Made by a program: the position numbers and the translations under genes. DNA of 64,000 bases, from assembly GCF_023734775.1 (NCBI RefSeq), contig NZ_AP025732.1, positions 6,446,501-6,510,500 of the forward strand, in the 5' to 3' direction. Source of the DNA: Nostoc cf. commune SO-36. Lineage in GTDB: Bacteria > Cyanobacteriota > Cyanobacteriia > Cyanobacteriales > Nostocaceae. The notes under the pieces are model-generated. The model saw only the letters and a program-made list of their open reading frames with translations, did no database searches and was not told where the DNA came from. Below, one piece after another: positions 49,634-58,760 of the stretch (its first letter is position 1; the number at the start of each line of letters is the position of its first letter).

Positions 49634-49727
49634 AATCTCTTATTTTCTCTCTGTGTTCTCTGCGCCTCTGTGGTTCAATAAAAAACTTTTAAACCGCAGA
49701 GGCACGGAGAACACAGAGAAAAGAGGA
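49634..49727. repeat. Long imperfect palindrome
   Basis: Left arm TTTTCTCTCTGTGTTCTCTG (from 49643) through GGTT at 49675 is complementary to AACCGCAGAGG...GAAAA (49692-49722). The CTCTGCGCCTCTG / CAGAGGC core recurs near 22295-22325 and 34533-34575 as a dispersed Nostoc-type repeat. It follows the TonB receptor gene and may serve as its terminator. Confidence 0.7.
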
Positions 49728-49801
49728 TCTTTTTGGCAAAGACGATGCACTGCCGTTCAAGATGGTGCGTTAGGCTAAAGCCTAAATGTACCCTACTTGA
49801 C

Positions 49802-50098
49802 ATGAGAGCTAAAATAGAAAATAAAATACTTTTTATCCACCACGAAGATGTACCAGAGTTTAAGAAGGGTGGCTCGGTGGTGCGGAACTCTTATTTCTGG
49901 GCGCTACGTTCAATTGCTGGTAAAGCTTCGCGTTATCGTGATTGGGAATACGAACCGGAGGTTTGGCTAGCGCTTTCACGAATGCTTTTGTCGTTTGCTG
50001 AATCTGGATATCTAGGTCTTAGAGAAACCTTGCTGGAGTTTCCTTTCTCTCAAGGGGAAATTCCTAGTTTGCTGCGGGACGTATCCACTTTTGAGTAA
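49802..50098 (+). CDS. Small hypothetical protein (98 aa)
   Basis: A protein-like frame: MRAKIENKILFIHHEDVPEF then RNSYFWALRSIAGKASRYRD and LLEFPFSQGEIPSLLRDVST. The frame is open from 49733, but the first 23 codons lie in a region with repeats, so the ATG at 49802 is taken as the start. No recognised family. It could be the remnant of a larger gene. A weak case, but codon use and composition are natural. Confidence 0.4.
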   Translation: MRAKIENKILFIHHEDVPEFKKGGSVVRNSYFWALRSIAGKASRYRDWEYEPEVWLALSRMLLSFAESGYLGLRETLLEFPFSQGEIPSLLRDVSTFE

Positions 50099-50132
50099 GT
50101 TTTTAATAATTTAATCATATCTTTCTCATTCG

Positions 50133-50342
50133 CATTTGCTTGTTTGGCGACTCCATTTGCTTGTTTAGCGACAACATTTGCTTGTTTGGCGACTCCATTT
50201 GCTTGTTTGGCGACTCCATTTGCTTGTTGGGCGACTCCATTTGCTTGTTTGGCGACTCCATTTGCTTGTTGGGCGATCGCATTTGCTTGTTTGGCGACTC
50301 CATTTGCTTGTTGAGCGATCGCATTTGCTTGTTTGGCGACAT
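50133..50342. repeat. 21-bp tandem repeat array 3 (10 copies)
   Basis: Ten units of CATTTGCTTGTTTGGCGACTC. In two units GACTC is replaced by GATCG, which creates GCGATCGC sites. Twelve of 21 positions match array 1 when aligned at CATTTG. Minus-strand frames read NGVAKQA heptads, plus-strand frames VWRLHLL. No frame has a good start and ribosome-binding site, so I treat it as non-coding. Confidence 0.88.
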
Positions 50343-50474
50343 CATCGGGCACTCAAATGACGTTCAATGCGTCACGATTAGCCATCATAGACAAACCCTA
50401 GTTAAGAATAGTGCTGAAGCAAGGGTAGTTGTGAGAAAAAAATTAAAATGCAGCAGTTAGTGGAGGAGAATAAC

Positions 50475-50864
50475 GTGAAAATAGCGATTATTACGAAAAC
50501 ATTCATTACATCCATCGTTTTGCTAGCTTTATTTGCCCCAAGTCAAGCATCGGCTCAACTTATACCGCAACCTTGGGTTTCAGTCGGTGGAAAAGATGGT
50601 GATGTAACTTATGCTGTAGGAGCTAGGGCTTTAAATTTTGGCGTAGAGCTAGGAGTTGGGCCTGATGGTGCTACGGGAGTAGATGTTTTGAAATTTATCA
50701 GTTTGCCTGTCATTTCACCTTATGTAGGAGTTGGACTTTATTCAGAGGATAAAGGTGTTGCAGTTTCCGGTGGTGTTCAGGTAGGTGCTACTGATAACGT
50801 TTTTGTTGGTGCTGGTTACAATTCTATTCGTGGCTTTAACGGGCAACTGGGAATCAGATTTTAA
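50475..50864 (+). CDS. Small secreted hypothetical protein
   Basis: About 129 aa. A signal peptide (IAIITKTFITSIVLLALFAP, cleavage near ASA-Q) precedes a Gly- and Val-rich region (GVELGVGPDGATGVDVL, GVQVGATDNVFVGAGYNSIR) ending in FNGQLGIRF. Alternating small/hydrophobic residues and a terminal Phe suggest a small beta-barrel or outer-membrane protein. GGAGGAG lies 7 bases before the GTG at 50475, so this start is chosen over ATG 50448. No family recognised. Confidence 0.72.
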   Translation: MKIAIITKTFITSIVLLALFAPSQASAQLIPQPWVSVGGKDGDVTYAVGARALNFGVELGVGPDGATGVDVLKFISLPVISPYVGVGLYSEDKGVAVSGGVQVGATDNVFVGAGYNSIRGFNGQLGIRF

Positions 50865-50954
50865 CAGTGTTGAGAAAAACATTAATTGTTTTTCTTGTTG
50901 ACGCGTAGGACAAAAGAAAATAGTATCGAATCAGGTACTTAATTAGGTGCTTGT

Positions 50955-51281
50955 ATGGTTAACATTGAAAATATCCACTCGTTAACGGACTTCCGGCGCA
51001 ATGCTAGCAACTATGTTGAGCAAATCAAAGAAACGAAAGCTCCACTGGTTTTAACAGTGAATGGCGAAGCGGCAGTGGTGGTTCAAGATGCCCGTGCTTT
51101 CCAACAGATGCTTAATCGATTGCAGCAGCTTGAAGAGGAACTAAATCAACTGAAGCTAGAAAGCTTGCAACAGGAAATTCAAAAGGGTATTGACCAAGCT
51201 GACAGGGGCGAACTCTTAAATGGGGAGGAAGTGATGGCACGGCTCCAGTCTCGCTACCAGGCTGCTTTGACTGAGACTTGA
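50955..51281 (+). CDS. Phd/YefM-family antitoxin
   Basis: A 108-aa antitoxin: SLTDFRRNASNYVEQIKETK and PLVLTVNGEAAVVVQDARAF are the N-terminal DNA-binding/dimer fold, and the helical C-terminus (LEEELNQLKLESLQQEIQKG) is where the toxin binds. The toxin gene starts two bases after its stop. The protein also represses its own operon in this family. Confidence 0.92.
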   Translation: MVNIENIHSLTDFRRNASNYVEQIKETKAPLVLTVNGEAAVVVQDARAFQQMLNRLQQLEEELNQLKLESLQQEIQKGIDQADRGELLNGEEVMARLQSRYQAALTET

Positions 51282-51283
51282 TA

Positions 51284-51602
51284 ATGAGTAGTTACACTTA
51301 TTACACCGTTAGCAGTCAGCGACCTTGATAACATCTATGAATACATAGCTACGAATGATCTGGCAATAGTGGGACGATTGCTTAACCGCTTTGCTCAATT
51401 GTTTCGGAAACTTGCTGCTATGCCTGGAATTGATCGTAACCGCCCTGAGTTAGGGGAAGGTATCAGGAGCTTTCCTTCTGGAAATTATGTCATCTTTTAC
51501 CGCACGGTTGAAGGAGGTATTCAAATTATGCGTGTCTTGCACGGGGCGCGGGATATCGAGAAGATATTTGCTCAAGATACCGAATTTACGCAGGAGGAGT
51601 AA
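51284..51602 (+). pseudogene. ParE/RelE-family toxin, frameshifted
   Basis: ATG 51284 begins MSSYT and then runs into TGA after 14 codons. With one T removed (ACTTATT to ACTATT) it reads MSSYTITPLAVSDLDNIYEY and continues through GRLLNRFAQLFRKLAAMPGI, ELGEGIRSFPSGNYVIFYRT and IQIMRVLHGARDI to 51602, a complete ParE-like toxin of about 105 aa. If the mutation is real, the toxin is dead while the antitoxin survives, a common end state of such modules. Confidence 0.85.
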
Positions 51603-54177
51603 CTGAAGTTGAGATTAGCTCTCTGACATCCTCTGCGGAATCTTGTTGTAATGCTGATACTACGATCGCTTCACTTTCAACTATACTCAACCGAGCGATC
51701 GCTTGTTTCACTCCCGGTATACTTTGAGGATTCACGCTCAACTCATCCAACCCTAAACCTAATAAAATTGGTGTTGCTAAAATATCTGCTGCCAATTCTC
51801 CACATAATCCTACCGAAATTCCCCCCGAATGAGCAGCTTGGATCGTTTGCTGCACCATTCGCAACACGGCTGGATGTAGCGCATCAACTAAATTTGCGAT
51901 GCGGGGATTAGTGCGATCGCTAGCCATAACGTACTGACTCAGATCGTTAGTCCCGATACTAAAGAAGTCTACTTCATCTGCTAACTGATCTGCGATCGCA
52001 ACTGCTGCCGGAACCTCTACCATAATTCCTACTTTCATCGCGGCATCAAAGGAAATACCAGCTTGATTTAGTTCAGCCTGCACTTCACCCAAAATTACTT
52101 TAGTTGCACGTACCTCAGTTACACTAGCAATCATCGGCAACATAATCTTAATTTGGTGTCCAACACTAGCTCTCAAAATTGCCCGTAACTGAGTTTTGAA
52201 CAAATCCAAATGATCTAAACAGAAACGAATTCCCCGCCAGCCTAAAAAAGGGTTCGCTTCAGGAAAACCTACTCTCAAATAAGGAAGCGGCTTATCACCA
52301 CCGACATCTAAGGTACGTATAATTAACGGACGATGATCTAAAACTTGAGCGATCGCCTGATACACTGCTAATTGTTCTTCTTCAGTCGGGGCGCTTGTCC
52401 GGTCAAGATAAAGAAACTCAGTGCGGAGTAGTCCCACACCTTCTGCACCATTAGCTACAGCAACTTGAACATCTTTTATACTACCAATGTTGGCAAAGAC
52501 GCTAACTTGCCGACCATCAAGAGTAATTGCTGGCTGGTGTGCCGTTGCTTGTGCTTGTTGTTGGGCAGTTTGCCAAGCTTCTTGCTTTGCTGCCAGTAAA
52601 TCTAGGATATGTGATTCTGGTTCTATCCAAGCTCTGCCACTTTCGCCATCAAGTGCCATAAGTGTACCGTCTGCCAAGTGCAACACTTGGGCATCTATTC
52701 CCAAAACTGCGGGAATACCCAACGTCCGGGCGATAATTGCACTGTGGGAGGTGGCGCTACCAGAAGTAGTACAAATTCCCAAAACCTTTTTCGGATCTAG
52801 TCTAGCGGTATCTGATGGGCTTAAATCAGTCGCCACTAAAATCGCTGGTTCCTCTAGATGTAGGTTAGCATCTGCATTTCCAACTAGTAATCGCAGCACT
52901 CTTTGCCCCACATCTACAACATCATCAACTCGCTCTTGCAGGTAAGAATCCTCAAGTGTGCGGTAAGAAGTTGCTACTTCATCAACTACGGCTTGCCAAG
53001 CGGCTTCAGCATTTAGATGGTTTTTGAAGATGCGCTCTTTAACCGCTTCCAACAATACTGGATCTTCTAAAAATAGTAATTGGGCATCAAAAATGGCGGC
53101 TTCAGCGTCACCAATTTGCAGAGATGCTTGTGAGAAAACTGCTTGAATTTCTTGTCTAGCGGTGTGAATTGCCGCTTCTAATCTTTGCCACTCTAACTTT
53201 ACATCCTCTACGTGATATTCAGTAATCGAAATGTGAGTGGGTTGATAATGAACAACGGGTGCGTAGGCGAAGCCCGTCGTAGACATCGCTACTCCTGGAG
53301 AAGCTGCAATTCCCGAAAGTTCGCCATGAGTTGCTGGAGTAAATTCATGATGAAATGCTGGTGGAGAATTCAAAGCAACATTATCTTCACCCTCCGGGTT
53401 CGGCAGTCCCTCTTTGTTGGAACAACAAGACCGGGCTGCCTCACCAAAGTTATTAGCGAATAATGCCTGTAATGCCGCCAGTGCCTCATCTGCATCTGCA
53501 CCAGTAGCAGTAATCAGCAGTTCGTGTCCTTGACGCACCCCTAAAGTTGTAACTTGGTTAATACTGTCACCTCTGACAAACTCAGTATTTCTCGTTAAAT
53601 TCCGCACCAAAATTTGCGATTGAAACCGGGTTGCTGTCACCACAAACTGCGCTGCGGGACGGGCCTGTAATCCTAAGCGATTGCTGACAATCAGCCGGAT
53701 TTCTCTGGTTGGTGATTCTACATCGGTTGTTGAGGTGACAAGTGACAACGGCCTACTAACAACACCTAATTGAGTTGCTTTTGCTAAAAGTGCGCCGCGT
53801 GCTTTCGCCATAACTTGGTGAATATCTCTACCAGCCGCCGCCGCGACTACAGCAGCGATCGCGCCTTCTACTAGAGGTGCTTCACATAAATACACTTTTT
53901 GCTGTTGTGCTTCTGGTAGAAACTCAATTGCCATTTCTGCACTCAGCAAAGCACTACCCAAATCCATTAACACCAAAACACCATTATCAGAATAGACAGA
54001 AGCGAGATCGCTTCATAAAACCTGAATAGGATCTGTACCCAATGGGTTTTCCGGATCTTCAATACCTGCTGCAACAGCAATGGGAACTTGGTTCTGAACC
54101 ATCTGCGCGGCGAGTTCCCGCACACCCAAAGCTAGTTGTTTACTGTGAGAAACGATAACAATTCCAATCACTGCCAC
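51586..54177 (-). pseudogene. Phosphotransferase fusion DhaM-HPr-EI, frameshift near N-terminus
   Basis: A multi-phosphoryl-transfer protein of about 860 aa. Domain 1 (IVSHSKQLALGVRELA, VLMDLGSALLSAEMA) is a DhaM/EIIA-mannose-type domain with the phospho-His in VSHS. Domain 2 is HPr (VSNRLGLQARPAAQFV, His replaced by Gln in the LQARPAA motif; see findings). Domain 3 is enzyme I (ATSHSAIIARTLGIPA, FLYLDRTSAPTEEEQL, DLSQYVMASDRTNP). The DhaM part is broken near 54010 by a stop (GTTTTATGA) and compensating indel, so the intact frame starts at 53976. It overlaps the ParE gene on the other strand by 17 bp. DhaM normally phosphorylates dihydroxyacetone kinase, but no dhaK/dhaL is nearby. Confidence 0.85.
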
Positions 54178-54238
54178 ACCGTCAACCTTGTTGAGAGGTT
54201 TGCGTTTAGCTAGTTATCCATTTCATTTTCCCATTCTG

Positions 54239-54480
54239 CTACAATTGCAATTGCCCGCAAATATTCCGCTCTTTGCAGCTAGAAATACGAATTAAATAGC
54301 CTTCTATAACGGAAATACGTGGTGTCCACTCATAAACTCCATCGCTAGCAGTAGGGGAAAAAATGTCTTGGATAATTTTGTCTCCATCGTACAACTTAAT
54401 CGAGACATCGCCGTCAAAATTATCCCGCCACAATATTAAAAAAGGCTGATCTTTCTTGGGAAGTACTTTAGCCAGCCGTT
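54239..54480 (-). pseudogene. Fragment of an exported Ig-like domain protein
   Basis: The frame reads LAKVLPKKDQPFLILWRDNF, GDVSIKLYDGDKIIQDIFSP and DGVYEWTPRISVIEGYLIRI, which matches the repeating W...V.I.LY..G......YxWTxP....G..Y.IRI pattern of the Kre9/KNH-type or Ig-like domain of large surface proteins. Only one such domain is present and no signal peptide is visible, so I read it as a remnant. Confidence 0.5.
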
Positions 54481-54651
54481 GGCTGAGTGATTAAGATTTT
54501 TGACGCAACCTGATTTTTGCTTTTCTTACGGAATCCCAGATAACGAGATAAGTGGCGGGAAGTAGGATTTTCTTGCAGAAGTGGGAAAGAGTAAAAGAGA
54601 AAGGGGAAAGAAATGGAATTTGGGAGCATCTCAATTTTGCAAGAATACATT

Positions 54652-54763
54652 TGTCATTGCGTACCGCCAAGGGCGGAACCCGTAGGGTACGAAGCGACAG
54701 CGTAGTGAAGCAATCGCAAGATATGGGATTGCTTCGCTCGACTACATTGCGATCGCAATGACA
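54652..54763. repeat. Diverged palindromic repeat
   Basis: Ends TGTCATTGCG and CGCAATGACA, inner arms GAAGCAATC (54707-54715) and GATTGCTTC (54727-54735). The same modules form the tighter palindrome at 42536-42598; here about 45 bp are inserted in the left arm. Confidence 0.65.
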
Positions 54764-54952
54764 ATTTATAACCTGAGTTTGATATAACTTACACATTTGG
54801 GATGCTCCCTGGAATTTTTCCCTTTCCCTTTAACCTTTCCCTAACATCTTTGTTCAGAGTACCAATGACTTGATACTTATTCGCTTGGTTTTGAGCTAAT
54901 ACTTTCGCTGGATGGTCGCTGTATTAGTAAGTAGCGATGTCTACAATTACGA

Positions 54953-57568
54953 TTAATAAAAAACCACAAAATTGTTTTGAGTTAGTGACAATCCATCTGA
55001 TACTTGTGCAAATGTTACCTGAGTAAATGCGTCAGCACTGCCATCTTGGTCAAAAGACACTGCACCCGTAATGTTGTTATAAATAAATCTTTGATCGATT
55101 GTCGTTGCAGATGTCCCAATTGTAAACTGACTTTTCTGAAGTGTACCTATTGATAACTCGCGATTAAAACCATAAGCCGATACTTGAATAAATTCATTAG
55201 TGATGTTGAAGTTATCAATAATATCAATGCCTTCATTGTAACTATTGAAAGCAAAGGTATCTTGACCAAGACCACCTATGAGGATATCATCACCATTTCC
55301 ACCATAAAGAGTGTTGTTGCCTAATGCACCATCCGCCGATAGAGTATCATTACCATCGTCCCCAAATAGCTTATTATCGGCTAGTGAAAAATTAACATTC
55401 AAGCGATCGTCACCAGTACCACCGTTGAGGAAATTTTCAAAATAACCATATTCAGAAACATCAGAGGTGGTAGAGGCAGACAAAGTATCATTGCCATCAC
55501 CGCCGCTAAGGGTGTTATTACCAGTAAAACTATTAACAAGTAAGTAATCGTCACCAACGCCACCGTTAAGGTTGTTACCGCTTAAGATGTAATTGCTATT
55601 AACAGAGTTAACACTCAAGTAATCGTCACCAGCGCCACCATTAAGTATATTAAAACCCACGCTACCAATGAGAGTATCATTTCCAGCATTACCCCGCAGC
55701 AGGTCGTTACCAATACCATCATTGAGGTAGTCATTGCTTATACCACCAATGAGAGTATTATTCCCCGCACCACCATTGAGAGTATTGTTACCTAAGGCAT
55801 CAAAAGCAGAGAGATAGTCATTGCCATCGCCACCATTTAAAAGATTATTGCCTGTTGAAGAGTCAACATTCAATGTATCGTCACCAGCGCCACCGTTGAG
55901 GGTATTCTTGCCTGATGTAACGATATCTTCCCCTTCGGAGTCATTATAGAGGATGCCTGAGCCGGAAAGATAATCATTGCCATCGCCACCATCCAGAAGG
56001 TTATTGCCTGTTGAATAGTCAATATTTAATGTATCTTCACCACTACCACCGTTGAGGGTGTTATTGCCTGATGTGAAAGGATAAATAATTTCGGTGTACC
56101 CTAACCCCCCTTGGTAATAGCCAGAAGCACTAAGAAAATCATTACCATCACCTCCATCCAGAAGGTTATTGCCTGGCGTATAGTTAACATTCAATGTATC
56201 ATCACCAGCGCCACCGTTGAGGGTATTATTGCCAGAAGCGAAGAATCCTCCGTAGTAGTAAACCGTGTTGCCAGAAGCACTAAGAGAATCATTGCCGTCG
56301 CCACCATTGAGTAGGTTATCGCCTTCTGAAAAGTCAATATTAAATGTATCGTTACCAGCACCACCGTTGAGGGTGTTATCGCCTAAAGAGCGATCGGTGC
56401 CGTATCTGGTAGTTGTGCCAGAGGCGAATAGATAATCATTGCCATCGCCACCATTAAGTAGGTTATTGCCTGTTGATGAGCCAACATTCAAGCTATCGCT
56501 ACCAACGCCACCATCCAGTAAGTTATTGCCTGCTGAATAGTCAGCAGTCAACCTATCATTACCAACGCCACCGTTAAGGGTGTTATTACCTGAAGCACCA
56601 AAGTAACTGTAGTAATCGAAGCCAGAAAGAGAGAGAAGATCATTGCCGTCGTCACCATTGAGTAAGCTATTGCCTGTTGAATAGTCAATATTCAATGTAT
56701 CGTTACCAGCACCACCATTGAGAGTGTTATTACCTGAAGCGGCGAATCCTGCGTACAAGGAGTCAGAGGCGGATAAATAATCATTGTCATCGCCACCATT
56801 AAGTAGGTTATTGCCTGTTGATGAGTCAACATTCAAGCGATCGTCACCAGTACCACCAACCAGAGTATCATTCCCCGTACCGTCAATGAGAGTATCATTT
56901 CCCGCACCACCAACGAGGGAGTCATTGCCAGCACCGCCTCTCAGCATATCGTTCCCACTCAAGCCATCAATAATGTCATCACCCTCTTGACCATTGATTA
57001 CATCATCTGAGTTGTCAAAGCCGCTAACATTATTGTTCAGGTCGTTAAGAAAAGTAACTGTGTTCAAGTTGAAGATACTGCTTTGGGTGGAGTTGGCATT
57101 GAAGACATCAAAGCTATCTGTGGTGCTAGTTTGCTCATAAAACAGTATATTGCCTAAGTCTACAGTAGCTCCTGTAGATTTGCTGAGGTTATCCAGGTTT
57201 TCCAGAGCAAAGTTTTGCAGGATAACTGGGGTATAACTTCCCTGTTCAAAGGTGATTTCCAAATCGCTGCCATTCTGAGTCAGCAGTAAATATTTGGCAG
57301 TGCCTTGCTTGAATTCTAGAGTGTCCACTTTGGCAATGACTTCTGCTGTCGGGTTTGTCCCTTTACCTACCCCACCAAAATCAGTGATGATTTTAGTACC
57401 GTTACTATCGTAGTCAAAAACAAATTTATCCTTGCCGATTCCACCAGTTAAAGTGTCATTGCCAACAAAAGTTGTGATAGTATCATCGCCTGCTTTACCA
57501 TTAATCGTATCCGCCTCGTAACTGCCTACTAGAGTATCGTTACCATCGGTTCCAATGATATTTGCCAT
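54953..57568 (-). CDS. RTX beta-roll protein, paralogue 1 (871 aa)
   Basis: A large exported-type Ca2+-binding protein with no Sec signal. Residues 1-60 are RTX nonapeptides (NDTLVGSYEADTING). About 70-180 is a non-repeat domain (FGGVGKGTNPTAEVIAKVDT, LQNFALENLDNLSK). The rest has about 15 paired units built on NNTLNGGAGNDTLNIDYSTG and NNLLNGGDGNDYLSASG, separated by variable loops rich in Tyr and Ser (for example SLYAGFAAS, YYYGGFFAS, YYQGGLGYTEIIYPFTS). The C-terminal 100 residues (FAFNSYNEGIDIIDNFNITN, QKSQFTIGTSATTIDQRFIY) are shared with the next two genes. Type I secretion and a surface or matrix role are inferred. The start MANIIGTDGN has a good AGGTAGG upstream. Confidence 0.9.
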   Translation of the reverse strand: MANIIGTDGNDTLVGSYEADTINGKAGDDTITTFVGNDTLTGGIGKDKFVFDYDSNGTKIITDFGGVGKGTNPTAEVIAKVDTLEFKQGTAKYLLLTQNGSDLEITFEQGSYTPVILQNFALENLDNLSKSTGATVDLGNILFYEQTSTTDSFDVFNANSTQSSIFNLNTVTFLNDLNNNVSGFDNSDDVINGQEGDDIIDGLSGNDMLRGGAGNDSLVGGAGNDTLIDGTGNDTLVGGTGDDRLNVDSSTGNNLLNGGDDNDYLSASDSLYAGFAASGNNTLNGGAGNDTLNIDYSTGNSLLNGDDGNDLLSLSGFDYYSYFGASGNNTLNGGVGNDRLTADYSAGNNLLDGGVGSDSLNVGSSTGNNLLNGGDGNDYLFASGTTTRYGTDRSLGDNTLNGGAGNDTFNIDFSEGDNLLNGGDGNDSLSASGNTVYYYGGFFASGNNTLNGGAGDDTLNVNYTPGNNLLDGGDGNDFLSASGYYQGGLGYTEIIYPFTSGNNTLNGGSGEDTLNIDYSTGNNLLDGGDGNDYLSGSGILYNDSEGEDIVTSGKNTLNGGAGDDTLNVDSSTGNNLLNGGDGNDYLSAFDALGNNTLNGGAGNNTLIGGISNDYLNDGIGNDLLRGNAGNDTLIGSVGFNILNGGAGDDYLSVNSVNSNYILSGNNLNGGVGDDYLLVNSFTGNNTLSGGDGNDTLSASTTSDVSEYGYFENFLNGGTGDDRLNVNFSLADNKLFGDDGNDTLSADGALGNNTLYGGNGDDILIGGLGQDTFAFNSYNEGIDIIDNFNITNEFIQVSAYGFNRELSIGTLQKSQFTIGTSATTIDQRFIYNNITGAVSFDQDGSADAFTQVTFAQVSDGLSLTQNNFVVFY

Positions 57569-58760
57569 AACTTTTACCTACCTTAAGAGATTTTTTCAGT
57601 AACTTTAGTTTTCAACCAGTTGTTTGTGCCATTTTCAGGCACAAACAACTCACCGAAATTTAGGGTTTTCGAGATACTTTATACATCACCTATGAGAATC
57701 AGCAATTTTTATTGAAGATTCACCCTTTCACAAGCTTTTACATGACACTTGTATAACTATCTCGGACTATCTAAGCCTTAGGCACTGTACAAATTGATAG
57801 CGTGTGCATTCAGGATAATTGGTCATTTCAAGCTTTTTAATCATTCTTGTTAAGTAGAAATTACTAAACAAGCATCGAAAAATCTGACAATTGAATGCCT
57901 AAGATTTACCCTTTATATTTGGTTTTTTTCCAGCGTATAAGTCCTACTAGGTCGAAAATAGTCAAAAGTTTACTCTTGATAGAGAACGAGATTTTCATGT
58001 CCTCCTTATGAGCTATTCTTCGTGGGTGTCTCAGCTTGAAATTAGAAAATACCTCAACACCTCAAAATAACTACATAGTCAATATTTTACTTAGATGTCT
58101 ATACTTAAATAATTATCTTTATATAGTCTTCACATTATTTGCCAATAAATGTATATATAAATACTGAACTTTTTATATTCTTTATATTCCAATACGCTTG
58201 GGTTAAGGGTAAAAACTAAAAGTGGTGTGGGTTGTGTTGAGGAACAAAACCCAACATTATCAACCATTTGTCGGGTTGAGTCATCAGAGAATATTTTTAT
58301 TGTTGGTGGATTTTCTAGATTGTTTGAACCCAATATTTTAAGCTTGCCGCGCTACTACTATTTTTCACAAAGCCAACTTGTAGAGACGGCGATTTATCGC
58401 GTCTCAAAACCCCACAATTGTGTACAAGTAGCGCTTAACTGAACCGTATTGGGTGATATATTGTATCTAAGCCCAGAATCACGAACGCAGATATGGCTAA
58501 ACTAATCCAAAGACACTTGCAAATTATCTGCACTTATACCGTAAGTTAAGTAACTAAACTCACTATCTACTCTCCCTAACAGTAATTAGACACCTCCAGA
58601 AATTAATGATGCGTTACCTGAAAACCCTGGAGAGACGCTACATATCACCTCTCTACATTCATTATGGAAGATGTATCTTGTATTGAAAAATCGAATGGGA
58701 GGTGGTTAAAATAGAACCTCCCATTCTGTGTCTAGAGTAATAGAAGAATGCTAATCACAA
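57569..58760. other. Intergenic between RTX paralogues 1 and 2
   Basis: Upstream of paralogue 1, the first 400 bp share blocks with 60819-61260 (for example TTACCTACCTTAAGAGATTTTTTCAGTAAC versus its counterpart, and GTCCTACTAGGTCGAAAATAG versus GTCCTACTATTTTAAAAATAG), so leader and promoter were duplicated with the gene. The part near 58130-58420 is AT-rich with a GGCGATTTATCGCG segment. No gene is seen. Confidence 0.6.

Larger units (their letters stand above)
54187..54952. other. Intergenic region with relic and repeats
   Basis: Contains the Ig-like relic and the palindromic repeat described separately. The rest (54480-54650, 54770-54950) is AT-rich with short A/G runs and no gene is seen. 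Confidence 0.45.

Noticed and set aside
50050..50352. Minus-strand 100-aa frame with NGVAKQA heptads as a coiled-coil protein
   Set aside because: It starts on a GTG with no ribosome-binding site, most of it is tandem repeat, and equivalent open frames exist on the other strand.
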